Shown here in pieces: positions 55,960-64,000 of a stretch of 64,000 nucleotides of DNA (positions are counted from its first letter, which is position 1; every line of letters starts with the position of its first letter). Below the pieces are notes generated by a model, which saw nothing but the letters and a program-made list of their open reading frames with translations, was not told the origin of the DNA and did not search any database. The stretch comes from CAZYEI01 sp964646425. Lineage in GTDB: Bacteria > Bacillota_I > Bacilli_A > RFN20 > JAISJY01. The translations under genes and the position numbers were made by a program. Where the stretch lies: assembly GCA_964646425.1 (NCBI GenBank), contig CAZYEI010000002.1, positions 1 to 64,000 on the forward strand, in the 5' to 3' direction.

Positions 55960-56172
55960 ATGAATTTAAGTCAAGCGGAAATTGGAAAAGAATATATAAT
56001 TCGTGAAATTAATACAGATGATGAAGAATTAAATGCTTTTTTATTTTCGTTAGGTTGTTATTCTGGTGAACCTATCACTGTTATCAATCGCCTTAAAGGT
56101 GGTTGTGTAGTGGCAATTAAAGATGGAAGATACAATATTGATTTACAACTTGCACAATCCATCATTATATAG
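55960..56172 (+). CDS. feoA: Ferrous iron transport protein A
   Basis: This 70-residue FeoA is a small SH3-like cytosolic protein that helps FeoB. It shows the usual pattern: an N-terminal NLSQAEIGKEYIIREI, LFSLGCYSGEPITVINRL and a C-terminal IDLQLAQSIII. The start is ATG 55960, after AAAGGGGGA. The feoB gene lies 93 bases downstream with its own copy of the operator, so the two may be made from separate promoters. Confidence 0.92.
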   Translation: MNLSQAEIGKEYIIREINTDDEELNAFLFSLGCYSGEPITVINRLKGGCVVAIKDGRYNIDLQLAQSIII

Positions 56173-56229
56173 TAATAAAAATTTTCTTTTTGCCAATCTA
56201 GTGCAATAAGAATTATTTTTTATTAATAT

Positions 56230-56245
56230 GTTAGCGTTAGCTAAC
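56230..56245 (+). promoter_or_regulatory. Operator at feoB
   Basis: GTTAGCGTTAGCTAAC has perfect arms GTTAGC and GCTAAC. Upstream TTGCCA (56190-56195), 17 bases and TTATTT (56213-56218) form a weak promoter candidate that places the site at about +1, the same layout as at feoA. Confidence 0.65.
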
Positions 56246-56265
56246 TTTGAAAAGGGGGAATTTAA

Positions 56266-58263
56266 ATGAAAATTGCTTTAACTGGTAATCCAAACAGTGG
56301 AAAAACAACAATGTATAATGCATTAACAGGGAGAAATGAAAAAGTAGGAAACTGGGCTGGAGTTACTGTTGAGAAAAAAGAACATCAAATTAAAAAAATA
56401 TTTTACGATCGTGATGAACGTTTAGTTGCCGTTGACTTACCTGGAGCTTATTCAATGTCTCCATTTACGTCAGAAGAAAGTATTACAAGTTCATATGTTA
56501 AGAACGAAAATCCTGATGTTATTATTAATATTGTGGATTCTACAAATTTAAGCCGTAGTTTATTTTTTACTACACAATTATTAGAATTACATATTCCAGT
56601 TGTTGTTGCTTTGAATAAGTCCGATATTAATAAACGAAAAGAAACGCAAATAGATGTTGCAAAATTATCTGAATTGTTAGGATGTCCTGTAATTGAAACT
56701 ATTTCAACTTCTGCTACAGGATTAAATACTTTGATTGAAGCTGCTGTAAATGTCTATGGAAGAGGCCAAAAAGCGCCTTATTCACAAGGAAATATAGATA
56801 TCACTGATAAAAAAGAAGTTGAAAAAGCTGACAGAGCAAGATTTGATTTTGTTAATAAAATTGTTGCCGAAGTTGAAAAAAGAAAAATATTAACTAAAGA
56901 AAAAAATGTTCAAGATAAAATTGATGCAGTATTAACAAATAAATGGATTGGTATTCCAATATTTGCTGTTGTAATGTTTCTAGTCTTTCAAATTTCTCAA
57001 GCATGGGTTGGTCCTTTTATTGCTGATACATTGTGTGATTTATTAGAAATATTTAAAAACTGGGTTGCTGATAGTCTTGCAAATTCTGCAGGAGAATTAG
57101 ATATTTGGAGTTCAATATTAGTCGAAGGTGTAATTGGTGGCGTTATTGCTGTCTTGGGCTTTTTACCATTAGTTATGATTATGTATTTTTTAATTGCTTT
57201 ATTAGAAGATTGTGGTTATATGGCCCGTGTTTCAGTGGTTTTAGATCCAATCTTTAAAAAAGTTGGTCTTTCAGGTAAATCAGTAATTCCGTTTGTTATT
57301 GGAACTGGCTGTGCAATTCCTGGTATTATGGCTTGTCGTACTATCCGTAATGAAAGAGAAAGACGAGCTACTGCAATGTTGACACCATTTATGCCATGTG
57401 GTGCTAAGTTGCCAGTAATTGCTTTATTTGCGGGTGTTTTCTTCGCTGATTCTTCATGGGTAGGTACTGTAATGTATTTTGTGGGAATTTTATTGATTCT
57501 TGCATGTGCACTTTTAATTAATCTTCTTACAGGATATAAAAATAGAAAATCATTCTTTATCATGGAACTTCCTGAATATAAGGTTCCAAATTTCTGGAAA
57601 GCTTTCTTATCTATGTGTGGCCGTGGTTGGGCTTATATAGTTAAGGCAGGAACAATTATTTTAGTTTGTAACTTTGCAGTTCATGTAATGCAAACATTTG
57701 ATTGGAGCTTACATGTTGTTGACGCTAGTGATTCAATACTTCATGATTTAGCGACACCATTTGCTTATATACTTGCACCAATTGTAGGAATTTGTGCATG
57801 GCAATTAGCTGCAGCTTCAGTTACAGGTTTTATTGCCAAAGAAAATATTGTTGGAACATTAGCAGTTTGCTATGGAATCACAAATTTTATTAATGTAGAT
57901 GATCTAATCTTAGAAAGTGGAGCAGAAGAAGTAGCAGCAATCTTTGCTATTACAAAAGTTGCTGGATTAGCATATTTAATGTTTAACTTATTTACACCAC
58001 CTTGTTTTGCAGCGATCGGTGCAATGAATTCAGAAATTAAAAGTCGAAAATGGTTATGGGCTGGTATTGGTCTTCAATTTGCCGTAGGTTATACAGTTGG
58101 ATTCTTAGTATTTTTCTTTGGTACATTATTTACAGGTGGCAGTTTAGGTGCACCATGGATGCCAATTGTAGGTTGGTTAATTGTTATTATAATAGCAGTG
58201 ATTATTACTTCGCTTATTATCAAGAAAAATAGACATTTAAAGGAAGAATATGCATTTAATTAG
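56266..58263 (+). CDS. feoB: Ferrous iron transporter FeoB
   Basis: FeoB imports Fe2+ across the membrane. The N-terminal G domain has GNPNSGKTT at residues 7-15, DLPG at 57-60 and NKSD at 117-120. A helical GDI-like linker leads to the membrane part of about 8 TM helices (about 225-655) with two Gate motifs, including the Cys-containing GTGCAIPGIMACR and FTPPCFAAIGA. The length of 665 residues is normal for Firmicutes. The RBS is AAAGGGGG, and the end overlaps the next gene by 14 bases. Confidence 0.96.
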   Translation: MKIALTGNPNSGKTTMYNALTGRNEKVGNWAGVTVEKKEHQIKKIFYDRDERLVAVDLPGAYSMSPFTSEESITSSYVKNENPDVIINIVDSTNLSRSLFFTTQLLELHIPVVVALNKSDINKRKETQIDVAKLSELLGCPVIETISTSATGLNTLIEAAVNVYGRGQKAPYSQGNIDITDKKEVEKADRARFDFVNKIVAEVEKRKILTKEKNVQDKIDAVLTNKWIGIPIFAVVMFLVFQISQAWVGPFIADTLCDLLEIFKNWVADSLANSAGELDIWSSILVEGVIGGVIAVLGFLPLVMIMYFLIALLEDCGYMARVSVVLDPIFKKVGLSGKSVIPFVIGTGCAIPGIMACRTIRNERERRATAMLTPFMPCGAKLPVIALFAGVFFADSSWVGTVMYFVGILLILACALLINLLTGYKNRKSFFIMELPEYKVPNFWKAFLSMCGRGWAYIVKAGTIILVCNFAVHVMQTFDWSLHVVDASDSILHDLATPFAYILAPIVGICAWQLAAASVTGFIAKENIVGTLAVCYGITNFINVDDLILESGAEEVAAIFAITKVAGLAYLMFNLFTPPCFAAIGAMNSEIKSRKWLWAGIGLQFAVGYTVGFLVFFFGTLFTGGSLGAPWMPIVGWLIVIIIAVIITSLIIKKNRHLKEEYAFN

Positions 58264-58486
58264 TTTTTTAGCACTATTTATTTCTGGACAAATAATTGCA
58301 ATTATAGCGATTATATTGATTATTGGCAGTGCATTACTTTATATAGTTAAAGCTAAAAAAAGTGGAAGAAAATGTATTGGTTGTCCTGATGGCTGTACTT
58401 GTAAAGTGAAAAAAATGCAAAAAAACTTAAAAAAAGCAAAAGGATATTGTAGTTGCTGTTCGAATAACGAAAAAGAAAATAAATAA
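58250..58486 (+). CDS. FeoB-associated Cys-rich membrane protein
   Basis: This 78-residue protein has one TM helix (about 8-33) and a Cys-rich cytoplasmic tail (RKCIGCPDGCTCKVKK, then YCSCCSN), seven cysteines in all. It matches small Cys-rich membrane proteins coded next to FeoB in Bacillota, which may bind iron or a cluster as a FeoC-like partner. It overlaps the end of feoB, so it is coupled. A terminator follows. Confidence 0.85.
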   Translation: MHLISFLALFISGQIIAIIAIILIIGSALLYIVKAKKSGRKCIGCPDGCTCKVKKMQKNLKKAKGYCSCCSNNEKENK

Positions 58487-58492
58487 ATTTTT

Positions 58493-58523
58493 AGGTTGTA
58501 ATAATTTATATTACAACCTTTTT
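58493..58523 (+). terminator. Terminator of the feo genes
   Basis: AGGTTGTAAT and ATTACAACCT, then T residues. Confidence 0.85.
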
Positions 58524-58549
58524 ATATAGATAATAAATTTATTATATTA

Positions 58550-58575
58550 TGTGCAATAAATAAAAATAATGCACA
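58550..58575 (+). promoter_or_regulatory. Inverted repeat upstream of the rubredoxin gene
   Basis: TGTGCA, 14 bases, TGCACA. It lies upstream of a possible promoter TTGTAA (58616-58621), 16 bases, TATAAA. The spacing is long, so it may be a regulator site or chance. Confidence 0.3.
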
Positions 58576-58686
58576 ATTAAATACCTTTCTTCTTTAGAAT
58601 TAATATAATTAATTATTGTAAAAAATGATTAAAAAATTATAAATAAGTCATACTAAATATAGAAATACTGAAAGGAGTTTAATTAT

Positions 58687-58845
58687 ATGAAATATGTATG
58701 TGATATATGTGGCTGGGTTTATGATGAAGAAGAAGGAAATATTGAAAATGGAATTAAACCTGGAACAAAATTTGAAGATTTACCGGATGATTTTGCTTGT
58801 CCATTATGTGGAGTAGGCAAGGAAAATTTTAGTAAAGTAAAATAA
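58687..58845 (+). CDS. Rubredoxin
   Basis: This 52-residue mononuclear iron-sulfur electron carrier has two CxxC knuckles, [13 protein letters not shown] near the N-terminus and [11 protein letters not shown] near the C-terminus, which bind one iron through four Cys. Typical Gly and Asp residues ([12 protein letters not shown]) lie between. The RBS AAAGGAG precedes the ATG. It usually carries electrons to oxygen- or peroxide-reducing enzymes. It sits between the feo genes and the MarR-exporter genes, which fits iron-linked physiology. Confidence 0.95.
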   Translation: MKYVCDICGWVYDEEEGNIENGIKPGTKFEDLPDDFACPLCGVGKENFSKVK

Positions 58846-58872
58846 AAATTTATTCATAGTATTAGATAAAAT

Positions 58873-58923
58873 AAAAGTAGACTTTGTACAAAAATAAAAG
58901 AACTGTACAAGTCTACTTTTTAT
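58873..58923 (+). terminator. Terminator after the rubredoxin gene
   Basis: A long stem, AAAAGTAGACTTTGTACA with TGTACAAGTCTACTTTTT, has one bulged base. Confidence 0.85.
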
Positions 58924-59011
58924 TGTTTATTTTAAAATATACTTTTAATTATTTTTTGTCAAAAAAAGATATTTCTTTTTATAAAAATATTAATATAATT
59001 GGTTAATTTCA

Positions 59012-59040
59012 TTGATATACATTTGATATTTTGCTAAAAT
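59012..59040 (+). promoter_or_regulatory. Promoter of the marR-type gene
   Basis: TTGATA, 17-base spacer, TAAAAT preceded by TGC (extended -10). Confidence 0.75.
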
Positions 59041-59055
59041 GCTAACCATGTTAGT
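59041..59055 (+). promoter_or_regulatory. Operator at the marR-type gene
   Basis: GCTAACCATGTTAGT is a 15-base inverted repeat touching the -10 box. In reverse it reads ACTAACATGGTTAGC, sharing ATGGTTAGC with the feoA and exporter sites. Confidence 0.65.
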
Positions 59056-59075
59056 TATTTGTGGAGGTGTTATTT

Positions 59076-59531
59076 ATGGATAAAAGAGAGCAAGCAATAT
59101 TTTTGATGGATGAATTTAAAAAATGTCGTCCTCAAATGTTTTTTGAAAAATTTAATATAACTGAAAAAGGAACACATTTTGTTTTAGATTATTTGGTTCA
59201 TCATAATGATGAAGTTATTTCAGCAGATTTATCTAATTCATTAGGGGTTTCAACTGCAAGAATGGCTAAATTGCTTAATAATATGGAGAAAAAGGGACTA
59301 ATTAGGAAATATTCATCTAATATTGATGCTAGAAAAACGGTTATTGTTTTAACTAAGGAAGGAAGAACTTTAATTAGTAAACATCAAGAAGCATTAATAA
59401 TTGCTATAAGTAAATTAATAGAAGAAGTTGGGTTTAAGGATATTAGTGAGTTTATTAGAATATCTTATAAGATGAAAAATTCAATGATTTTTGATGAAAC
59501 AATTATTGAACAATTAAAAATTATTGAATAA
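59076..59531 (+). CDS. MarR family transcriptional regulator
   Basis: This 151-residue winged-helix dimer has the recognition region at about residues 45-75 (VISADLSNSLGVSTARMAKLLNNMEKKG) and a wing with IDARKTVIVLTKEGR. Dimer helices lie at both ends. MarR proteins bind palindromes over promoters and are released by ligands. The start is ATG 59076, after GGAGGTGT; a GTG at 59061 lies inside that site. A 15-base palindrome overlaps its own promoter, and a second copy lies before the exporter genes. The similar half-sites at feoA and feoB raise the question of a metal-sensing role. Confidence 0.88.
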   Translation: MDKREQAIFLMDEFKKCRPQMFFEKFNITEKGTHFVLDYLVHHNDEVISADLSNSLGVSTARMAKLLNNMEKKGLIRKYSSNIDARKTVIVLTKEGRTLISKHQEALIIAISKLIEEVGFKDISEFIRISYKMKNSMIFDETIIEQLKIIE

Positions 59532-59547
59532 AAACTTATAGGTAATA

Positions 59548-59562
59548 GCTAATATGGTTAGC
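59548..59562 (+). promoter_or_regulatory. Operator between the marR-type gene and the exporter
   Basis: GCTAATATGGTTAGC. Its reverse complement differs from the site at the marR-type promoter in only two positions. It lies about 25 bases before the exporter start. Confidence 0.65.
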
Positions 59563-59587
59563 AAATAAATTAAAAGGAGGAATTATT

Positions 59588-61363
59588 ATGTTACATCTAT
59601 TTAAGTATTTAAGGAAAAAAGATTGGATATATATGTTAATCGCTTTAGTTTTAATAGTCATACAAGTTGCGCTAGAATTAACAATACCAGATTATACAAA
59701 ACAATTAACTATTATTGTTCAAAGTGGAGCAAATTCAATGGATGAAGTTTGGAAAAATGGTGGCTTAATGCTTTTATGTGCTTTGGGGAGTTTAATATGT
59801 GCGGTTATTTGTTCATATTTTATTTCTAAAGTTGCTAGTTCTTTTTCTAAAAATTTGCGTGAAAATTTATTTAATAAAATAACAAATTTTTCAAATTCAG
59901 AAATGAATAATTTTTCTACACCTAGTTTGATAACTAGAACTACAAATGATGTTATGCAAATGCAAAATTTTATGGCTATCGGTGTTCAAATGTTATTTAA
60001 AGCACCGATAATGGCTATTTGGGCAATATGTAAAGTTGCTAAAACAGATATAAGATGGACTACTGCTACAATTATTTGTATTTGTATAATTGTAATTTGT
60101 GTTGCTATTTTGGTTGCGATTTGTTTGCCTAGATTTAGAAAAATTCAAAAGTTAACTGATGAATTAAATGATGTTACACGAGAAAATGTAACTGGAGTTC
60201 GTGTTGTTAGAGCATTTAATGCAGAAAACTATCAAGAAAAAAAATTTGAAAAAGTAAATGATGAAATAACTAAAACAAGTTTATTTTCAAACAAAGCAAT
60301 GGGGCTTATGTCACCTATAATGAATGTTTGTATGAATGGTTTAACACTTGCTATTTATTGGATTGGTGCTCTATTAATAAATGAAATTTCGATTGCTGAT
60401 TATTCAGGAAATATCAAAGATTTTGTTTTGGCTAAAGCAGATGTAATTGCCAATATGACAGTTTTTACATCATATGCAATGCAAATTGTTATGTCTTTTA
60501 TGCTTTTAATAGTTGTATTTATTATTTTACCTAGAACTATTATTTCTGGAAATCGTATTTGGGAGGTATTAAAAACAAATCCTAGCATTAATGATGGTAT
60601 TAATGATGTAACTACAAATCAAATTGGTACAATTGAATTTAAGAATGTTTCATTTGCTTATTCTGCAGAATCTGAAGCTTCTATTAAAAATATCTCATTT
60701 AAGGTTAATAAAGGTGAAACACTTGCTATAATCGGAGCTACTGGTAGTGGCAAAACATCAATTATCAATTTAATCCCAAGATTTTATGATGCAACTGCTG
60801 GTGAAGTGTTTGTTGATGGAATTAATGTCAAGGATTATAAAATTAAAGAATTAAGAAATAAGATAGCAATTGCCTCACAAAAAGCTGCCTTATTTAAAGG
60901 AACTATTAAAGATAATATAGTATATGGATCTAAAAATAAGATAAATGAAGAGAAAATTGCTTTGGCAATTGATGTATCTAAATCTGATTTTATAGCTGAA
61001 CTTGAAAAAGGTATTGATAGTGAAGTGGCTCAAGGCGGAACAAATTTCTCTGGTGGTCAAAAGCAAAGAATAAGTATTGCTAGGGCTTTATATAAAGATG
61101 CTGAAATTATGATTTTTGATGATACATTTTCAGCATTAGATTATAAAACAGATATGCTAGTTAGAAAAGGAATAAAGGAAAATTTAAGGGAAAAAACAGT
61201 TATAATTATTGCTCAAAGAATTGGAACAATTATGAATGCTGATAAGATTATTGTTTTAGATGAAGGAGAAATAGTCGGAATAGGAAGCCATGAAGAACTA
61301 TTAAATAATTGTGCAGTATATAAAGAAATTGCTTTATCTCAACTTTCAAAGGAGGAATTATAA
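59588..61363 (+). CDS. MarR-linked ABC exporter, subunit with degenerate ATP site
   Basis: This 591-residue half-transporter has six TM helices (residues 1-320) and an NBD with Walker A GATGSGKTS, signature FSGGQKQR and Walker B IMIFDDTFSALD, with Asp in place of the catalytic Glu. It is the first subunit of a heterodimer with the next gene product. MarR-ABC clusters commonly export toxic compounds, drugs or bile-type molecules. The RBS is AAAGGAGG, and the gene is 1 base from its partner. Confidence 0.92.
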   Translation: MLHLFKYLRKKDWIYMLIALVLIVIQVALELTIPDYTKQLTIIVQSGANSMDEVWKNGGLMLLCALGSLICAVICSYFISKVASSFSKNLRENLFNKITNFSNSEMNNFSTPSLITRTTNDVMQMQNFMAIGVQMLFKAPIMAIWAICKVAKTDIRWTTATIICICIIVICVAILVAICLPRFRKIQKLTDELNDVTRENVTGVRVVRAFNAENYQEKKFEKVNDEITKTSLFSNKAMGLMSPIMNVCMNGLTLAIYWIGALLINEISIADYSGNIKDFVLAKADVIANMTVFTSYAMQIVMSFMLLIVVFIILPRTIISGNRIWEVLKTNPSINDGINDVTTNQIGTIEFKNVSFAYSAESEASIKNISFKVNKGETLAIIGATGSGKTSIINLIPRFYDATAGEVFVDGINVKDYKIKELRNKIAIASQKAALFKGTIKDNIVYGSKNKINEEKIALAIDVSKSDFIAELEKGIDSEVAQGGTNFSGGQKQRISIARALYKDAEIMIFDDTFSALDYKTDMLVRKGIKENLREKTVIIIAQRIGTIMNADKIIVLDEGEIVGIGSHEELLNNCAVYKEIALSQLSKEEL

Positions 61364-61364
61364 T

Positions 61365-63167
61365 ATGCCAGGTCCTATGAGAAGAAATGGTCCAATAGAT
61401 TCTAAAGAAAAAGTAGATATTCAATCAATAAAAAAATTAATTGGCTATTGTAAAAAATATTTATTGGCTATAATTATCGCTTTAATTTTTGCTTGTGTTT
61501 CTGCAGTAATTCAAATTATAAGTCCTGATAAAATATCTGATTTATTGGCTATAGTTCAAAAGGGAATTACATCAGTAGATAAAATAGATATGTCTAGTTT
61601 TTATGATGGTTGTGTTTTTCTTATTTCTATTTATGTAATTGGTGCAATTGTGAGTTATTTACAACAATTTATCATGGCAAATGTTACCCAAAAGACAGCT
61701 AAAAAATTAAGGACAGATATTAATGATAAAATTAATAAATTACCATTAAGTTATTTTGATAAAACAACTAGAGGAGATATTTTATCTAGAGTAACTAATG
61801 ATGTTGATACAATTTCTCAAACATTGGGTAGTACTATTGCAAATTTTGTAAATGCAATTACTTTATTAATAGGAGTTGTATTTATGATGTTTTATGTAAA
61901 TGTAACACTTGCATTAATTACAATTTGTTCATCATTGTTGGGATTTGTCTTAATGTTTACTATTCTTGGTTTATCACAAAAGTATTTTAATAAAAGACAA
62001 AAAAATCTTGGAGAAATGAATGGACAAATTGAAGAAATATATACAAATCACAATATTGTTAAATCATATAATGGTGAAAATCAAGCACGTCAAAAATTTA
62101 TGGTAATTAACAACGAACTTTATCAAAATAACTTTAAGTCACAATTTTTATCAGGGTTTATGCCACCGATAATGACTTTTGTTGGAAATCTTTCATATGC
62201 ATTAATTTTTATAGTAGGTATTGCTATGGCAATAAATGGTAATAATAGCGTTACTTTTCCAATAATTGTTTCATTTACAATGTATGCTAGATTATTTTCT
62301 TCACCTTTACAAACAATTGCTCAAGCTATGAGTTCAGTTCAACAAGCTTCTGCTGCGTCTAAAAGAGTTTTCGAAATGTTAGATGAAAAAGAAGTAGAAG
62401 ATGAAACAAATAAAAATGTAGTTTTACCAAGTGTTGAAGGAAATGTTGAATTTAAAAATGTGAGATTTAGTTATGAAGAAAATAATCCTATTATTCATAA
62501 TTTTTCTGCAAATTTAAAAAAAGGACAAAAAGTTGCTATTGTTGGTCCTACTGGAGCAGGAAAGACAACAATTGTAAATTTATTAATGCGTTTTTATGAA
62601 GTGGACTCTGGAGATATTTTAATTGATGGCGTTTCAATAAAAGAAATGAAACGAGAAACAGTTAGAGATTTATTTGATATGATTCTTCAAGATACTTGGT
62701 TATTTAATGGTACAATTAGAGAAAATTTAGTTTATAATAAAAAGAATGTAAGTGATGAAGAATTAAATACTGTTTGTAGAGCTGTGGGATTACGTCATTT
62801 TATAAAAACATTACCAAATGGATATGATACAAAATTAGATGATAATTTATCGCTTTCCGAAGGACAAAAACAACAATTAACAATTGCAAGAGCAATGATT
62901 AAAAATTCACCATTATTAATATTAGATGAAGCTACTTCAAGTGTTGATACAAGAACTGAAATGGTTATTCAAAAAGCTATGGATAAATTAACTGAAGGAA
63001 GAACTTCATTTGTAATTGCTCATAGATTATCGACAATTAAAAATGCAGATGTAATCTTAGTGATGAAAAATGGTGATATTGTTGAGCAAGGAAATCACCA
63101 ACAATTGTTAAGCAAAAAAGGATTTTATGCTGAAATATATAATTCTCAGTTTGAAATTATTTCATAA
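61365..63167 (+). CDS. MarR-linked ABC exporter, subunit with consensus Walker B
   Basis: This 600-residue partner half-transporter has a short charged N-terminus (MPGPMRRNGPIDSKEK), six TM helices, Walker A GPTGAGKTT, an altered signature LSEGQKQQ and Walker B LLILDEATSSVD. Combined with the previous subunit it gives one normal and one degenerate ATP site. The start is ATG 61365, preceded by AAGGAGG; an upstream open stretch inside the previous gene is not used. Confidence 0.93.
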   Translation: MPGPMRRNGPIDSKEKVDIQSIKKLIGYCKKYLLAIIIALIFACVSAVIQIISPDKISDLLAIVQKGITSVDKIDMSSFYDGCVFLISIYVIGAIVSYLQQFIMANVTQKTAKKLRTDINDKINKLPLSYFDKTTRGDILSRVTNDVDTISQTLGSTIANFVNAITLLIGVVFMMFYVNVTLALITICSSLLGFVLMFTILGLSQKYFNKRQKNLGEMNGQIEEIYTNHNIVKSYNGENQARQKFMVINNELYQNNFKSQFLSGFMPPIMTFVGNLSYALIFIVGIAMAINGNNSVTFPIIVSFTMYARLFSSPLQTIAQAMSSVQQASAASKRVFEMLDEKEVEDETNKNVVLPSVEGNVEFKNVRFSYEENNPIIHNFSANLKKGQKVAIVGPTGAGKTTIVNLLMRFYEVDSGDILIDGVSIKEMKRETVRDLFDMILQDTWLFNGTIRENLVYNKKNVSDEELNTVCRAVGLRHFIKTLPNGYDTKLDDNLSLSEGQKQQLTIARAMIKNSPLLILDEATSSVDTRTEMVIQKAMDKLTEGRTSFVIAHRLSTIKNADVILVMKNGDIVEQGNHQQLLSKKGFYAEIYNSQFEIIS

Positions 63168-63231
63168 TTATTCTAGAAAAATATCGAAAAAATACTATAA
63201 TTAGTGTGTATTAGTTTAGGGGGAGAGAAAA

Positions 63232-63495
63232 ATGGACAAACCAAAAATTAAAATAACGCTTATAGATAGAAAAGGTGATATGCCATGTCATAGAAGGCAT
63301 AAAATAGGAGATAGTTTTGATTTTGATACTGAAAGAGGAAAATTATGTCCAATGGCAATGCATGTTGCTTTTGCATATGTAGAGATATTGAGATATGGTG
63401 GTAGCATTCCTACATCGAAAGATAAAATTATAAAATTTTCATGTCCTGATGCTGATACATTGAATATTTTTAAAATTGAAGTTGAAAATAATTAA
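63232..63495 (+). CDS. TIGR04076 family protein
   Basis: This 87-residue cytosolic protein belongs to a small uncharacterised family (TIGR04076 type). It has three conserved Cys regions: GDMPCHRRHKIGDSF, KLCPMAMHVAF and FSCPDADTLNIF. The cysteines and His may bind a metal, which is an inference. The RBS GGGGGAG precedes the ATG. It sits directly before the activase gene and after the exporter. Confidence 0.78.
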   Translation: MDKPKIKITLIDRKGDMPCHRRHKIGDSFDFDTERGKLCPMAMHVAFAYVEILRYGGSIPTSKDKIIKFSCPDADTLNIFKIEVENN

Positions 63496-63524
63496 ATGAT
63501 TAAATATGATTCGAGGTTTTATAT

Positions 63525-64000
63525 ATGTATAGTATTGGATTAGATATTGGATCGACAACGATTAAATATGTTGTTCTTGATGATAAAAACAATATAGTAA
63601 AAAAAGATTATTTACGTCATATGTCATTTGTGGCATCAAAGGCAAAAGAGATTTTAATTAAATTACAAAAAGAGTTTGGCAACGAGTGCTATTTAGCAAT
63701 ATCTGGTTCTGCTGCTTTAGGATTATCAGAATATTGTAAAGTTAGCTTTGTGCAAGAAGTATATAGTGAAAAAATAGCATGTGACAAACTTTCTCCAAAT
63801 ACTGATGTTATTATTGAACTTGGTGGCGAAGATGCCAAAATAGTTTTTATTTCTAATGGATTAGAAGTAAGAATGAATGGAAGTTGTGCAGGTGGTACTG
63901 GTTCTTTTATTGATCAAATGGCATTGCTTTTAGATGTTGATTTAGTAACGATGAACGAACTAGCAAGTAAGGCAAATAAGATATATCCGATTGCTTCTAG
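63525..64000 (+). CDS. 2-hydroxyacyl-CoA dehydratase activase-like ATPase (3' end outside window)
   Basis: The first 158 residues are visible. The fold is the ASKHA ATPase of the BadF/BadG/HgdC family: GLDIGSTTIKYVVLD at the N-terminus, a VIIELGGEDAKIVF phosphate-2-type motif and the Cys-containing GSCAGGTGSFID, which binds the bridging [4Fe-4S] cluster in HgdC-type activases. It transfers an electron to a dehydratase partner by ATP hydrolysis. In Bacillota this start often belongs to a very large protein that also holds dehydratase-like domains; the cut at the window edge prevents a decision. Confidence 0.88.
   Translation, partial: MYSIGLDIGSTTIKYVVLDDKNNIVKKDYLRHMSFVASKAKEILIKLQKEFGNECYLAISGSAALGLSEYCKVSFVQEVYSEKIACDKLSPNTDVIIELGGEDAKIVFISNGLEVRMNGSCAGGTGSFIDQMALLLDVDLVTMNELASKANKIYPIAS

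Noticed and set aside
1..64000. TGA read as Trp (code 4)
   Set aside because: All genes are full length under the standard code and conserved Trp residues use TGG, so there is no sign of in-frame TGA.

Overview
The window is strongly AT-rich, densely packed and mostly coded on the + strand. Several things point to a low-GC Bacillota lineage, class Bacilli or a Mollicutes-related gut relative (the taxon is inference; no 16S rRNA gene is present): Spx, a long-form hibernation factor, a trpS T-box leader, a CcpA-type cre site, good Shine-Dalgarno sequences, and many Ser/Thr/Asn-rich lipoproteins. The standard code fits, because every long frame is intact with TGG as Trp. However, none of the 45 visible stop codons is TGA (37 TAA, 8 TAG).

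Positions 1-24.5 kb hold housekeeping and scattered metabolic genes. These are an M18 aminopeptidase (cut by the left edge), a domain-swapped GH3 glycosidase, hpf, a udk - phosphodiesterase - BaiN-type flavoprotein operon, a helical DUF5677-like protein, two unknown genes, a CtpE-like P-type ATPase, a GH13 alpha-glucosidase, an RluA pseudouridine synthase, a T-box-controlled trpS-HAD operon, a DUF5662-spx operon, a CYTH protein, a membrane-anchored degenerate EIIB domain and an M16C metallopeptidase.

Positions 24.6-51.5 kb form a cell-surface region. It holds a lamin-tail/SNase nuclease lipoprotein, two tandem RDD membrane proteins, a tRNA-Lys(CTT) on the minus strand, and five lipoproteins, the last of which sits in the same operon as a complete oppABCDF oligopeptide importer. 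A 2573-residue membrane-anchored subtilisin-like protease with Big_2 and BspA-type leucine-rich repeats follows. A reasonable reading is surface binding and digestion of protein or DNA followed by peptide uptake.

Positions 51.6-64 kb hold a small HTH regulator with a heterodimeric ABC exporter, a ferrous-iron set (feoA, feoB, a Cys-rich FeoB partner, rubredoxin), and a MarR regulator with a second heterodimeric ABC exporter. A TIGR04076 protein and the start of a 2-hydroxyacyl-CoA dehydratase activase close the window. The most interesting regulatory signal is a GTTAGC/GCTAAC operator motif that recurs at feoA, feoB, marR and the second exporter, which suggests one regulon. No CRISPR array, insertion sequence, prophage or rRNA gene was seen.
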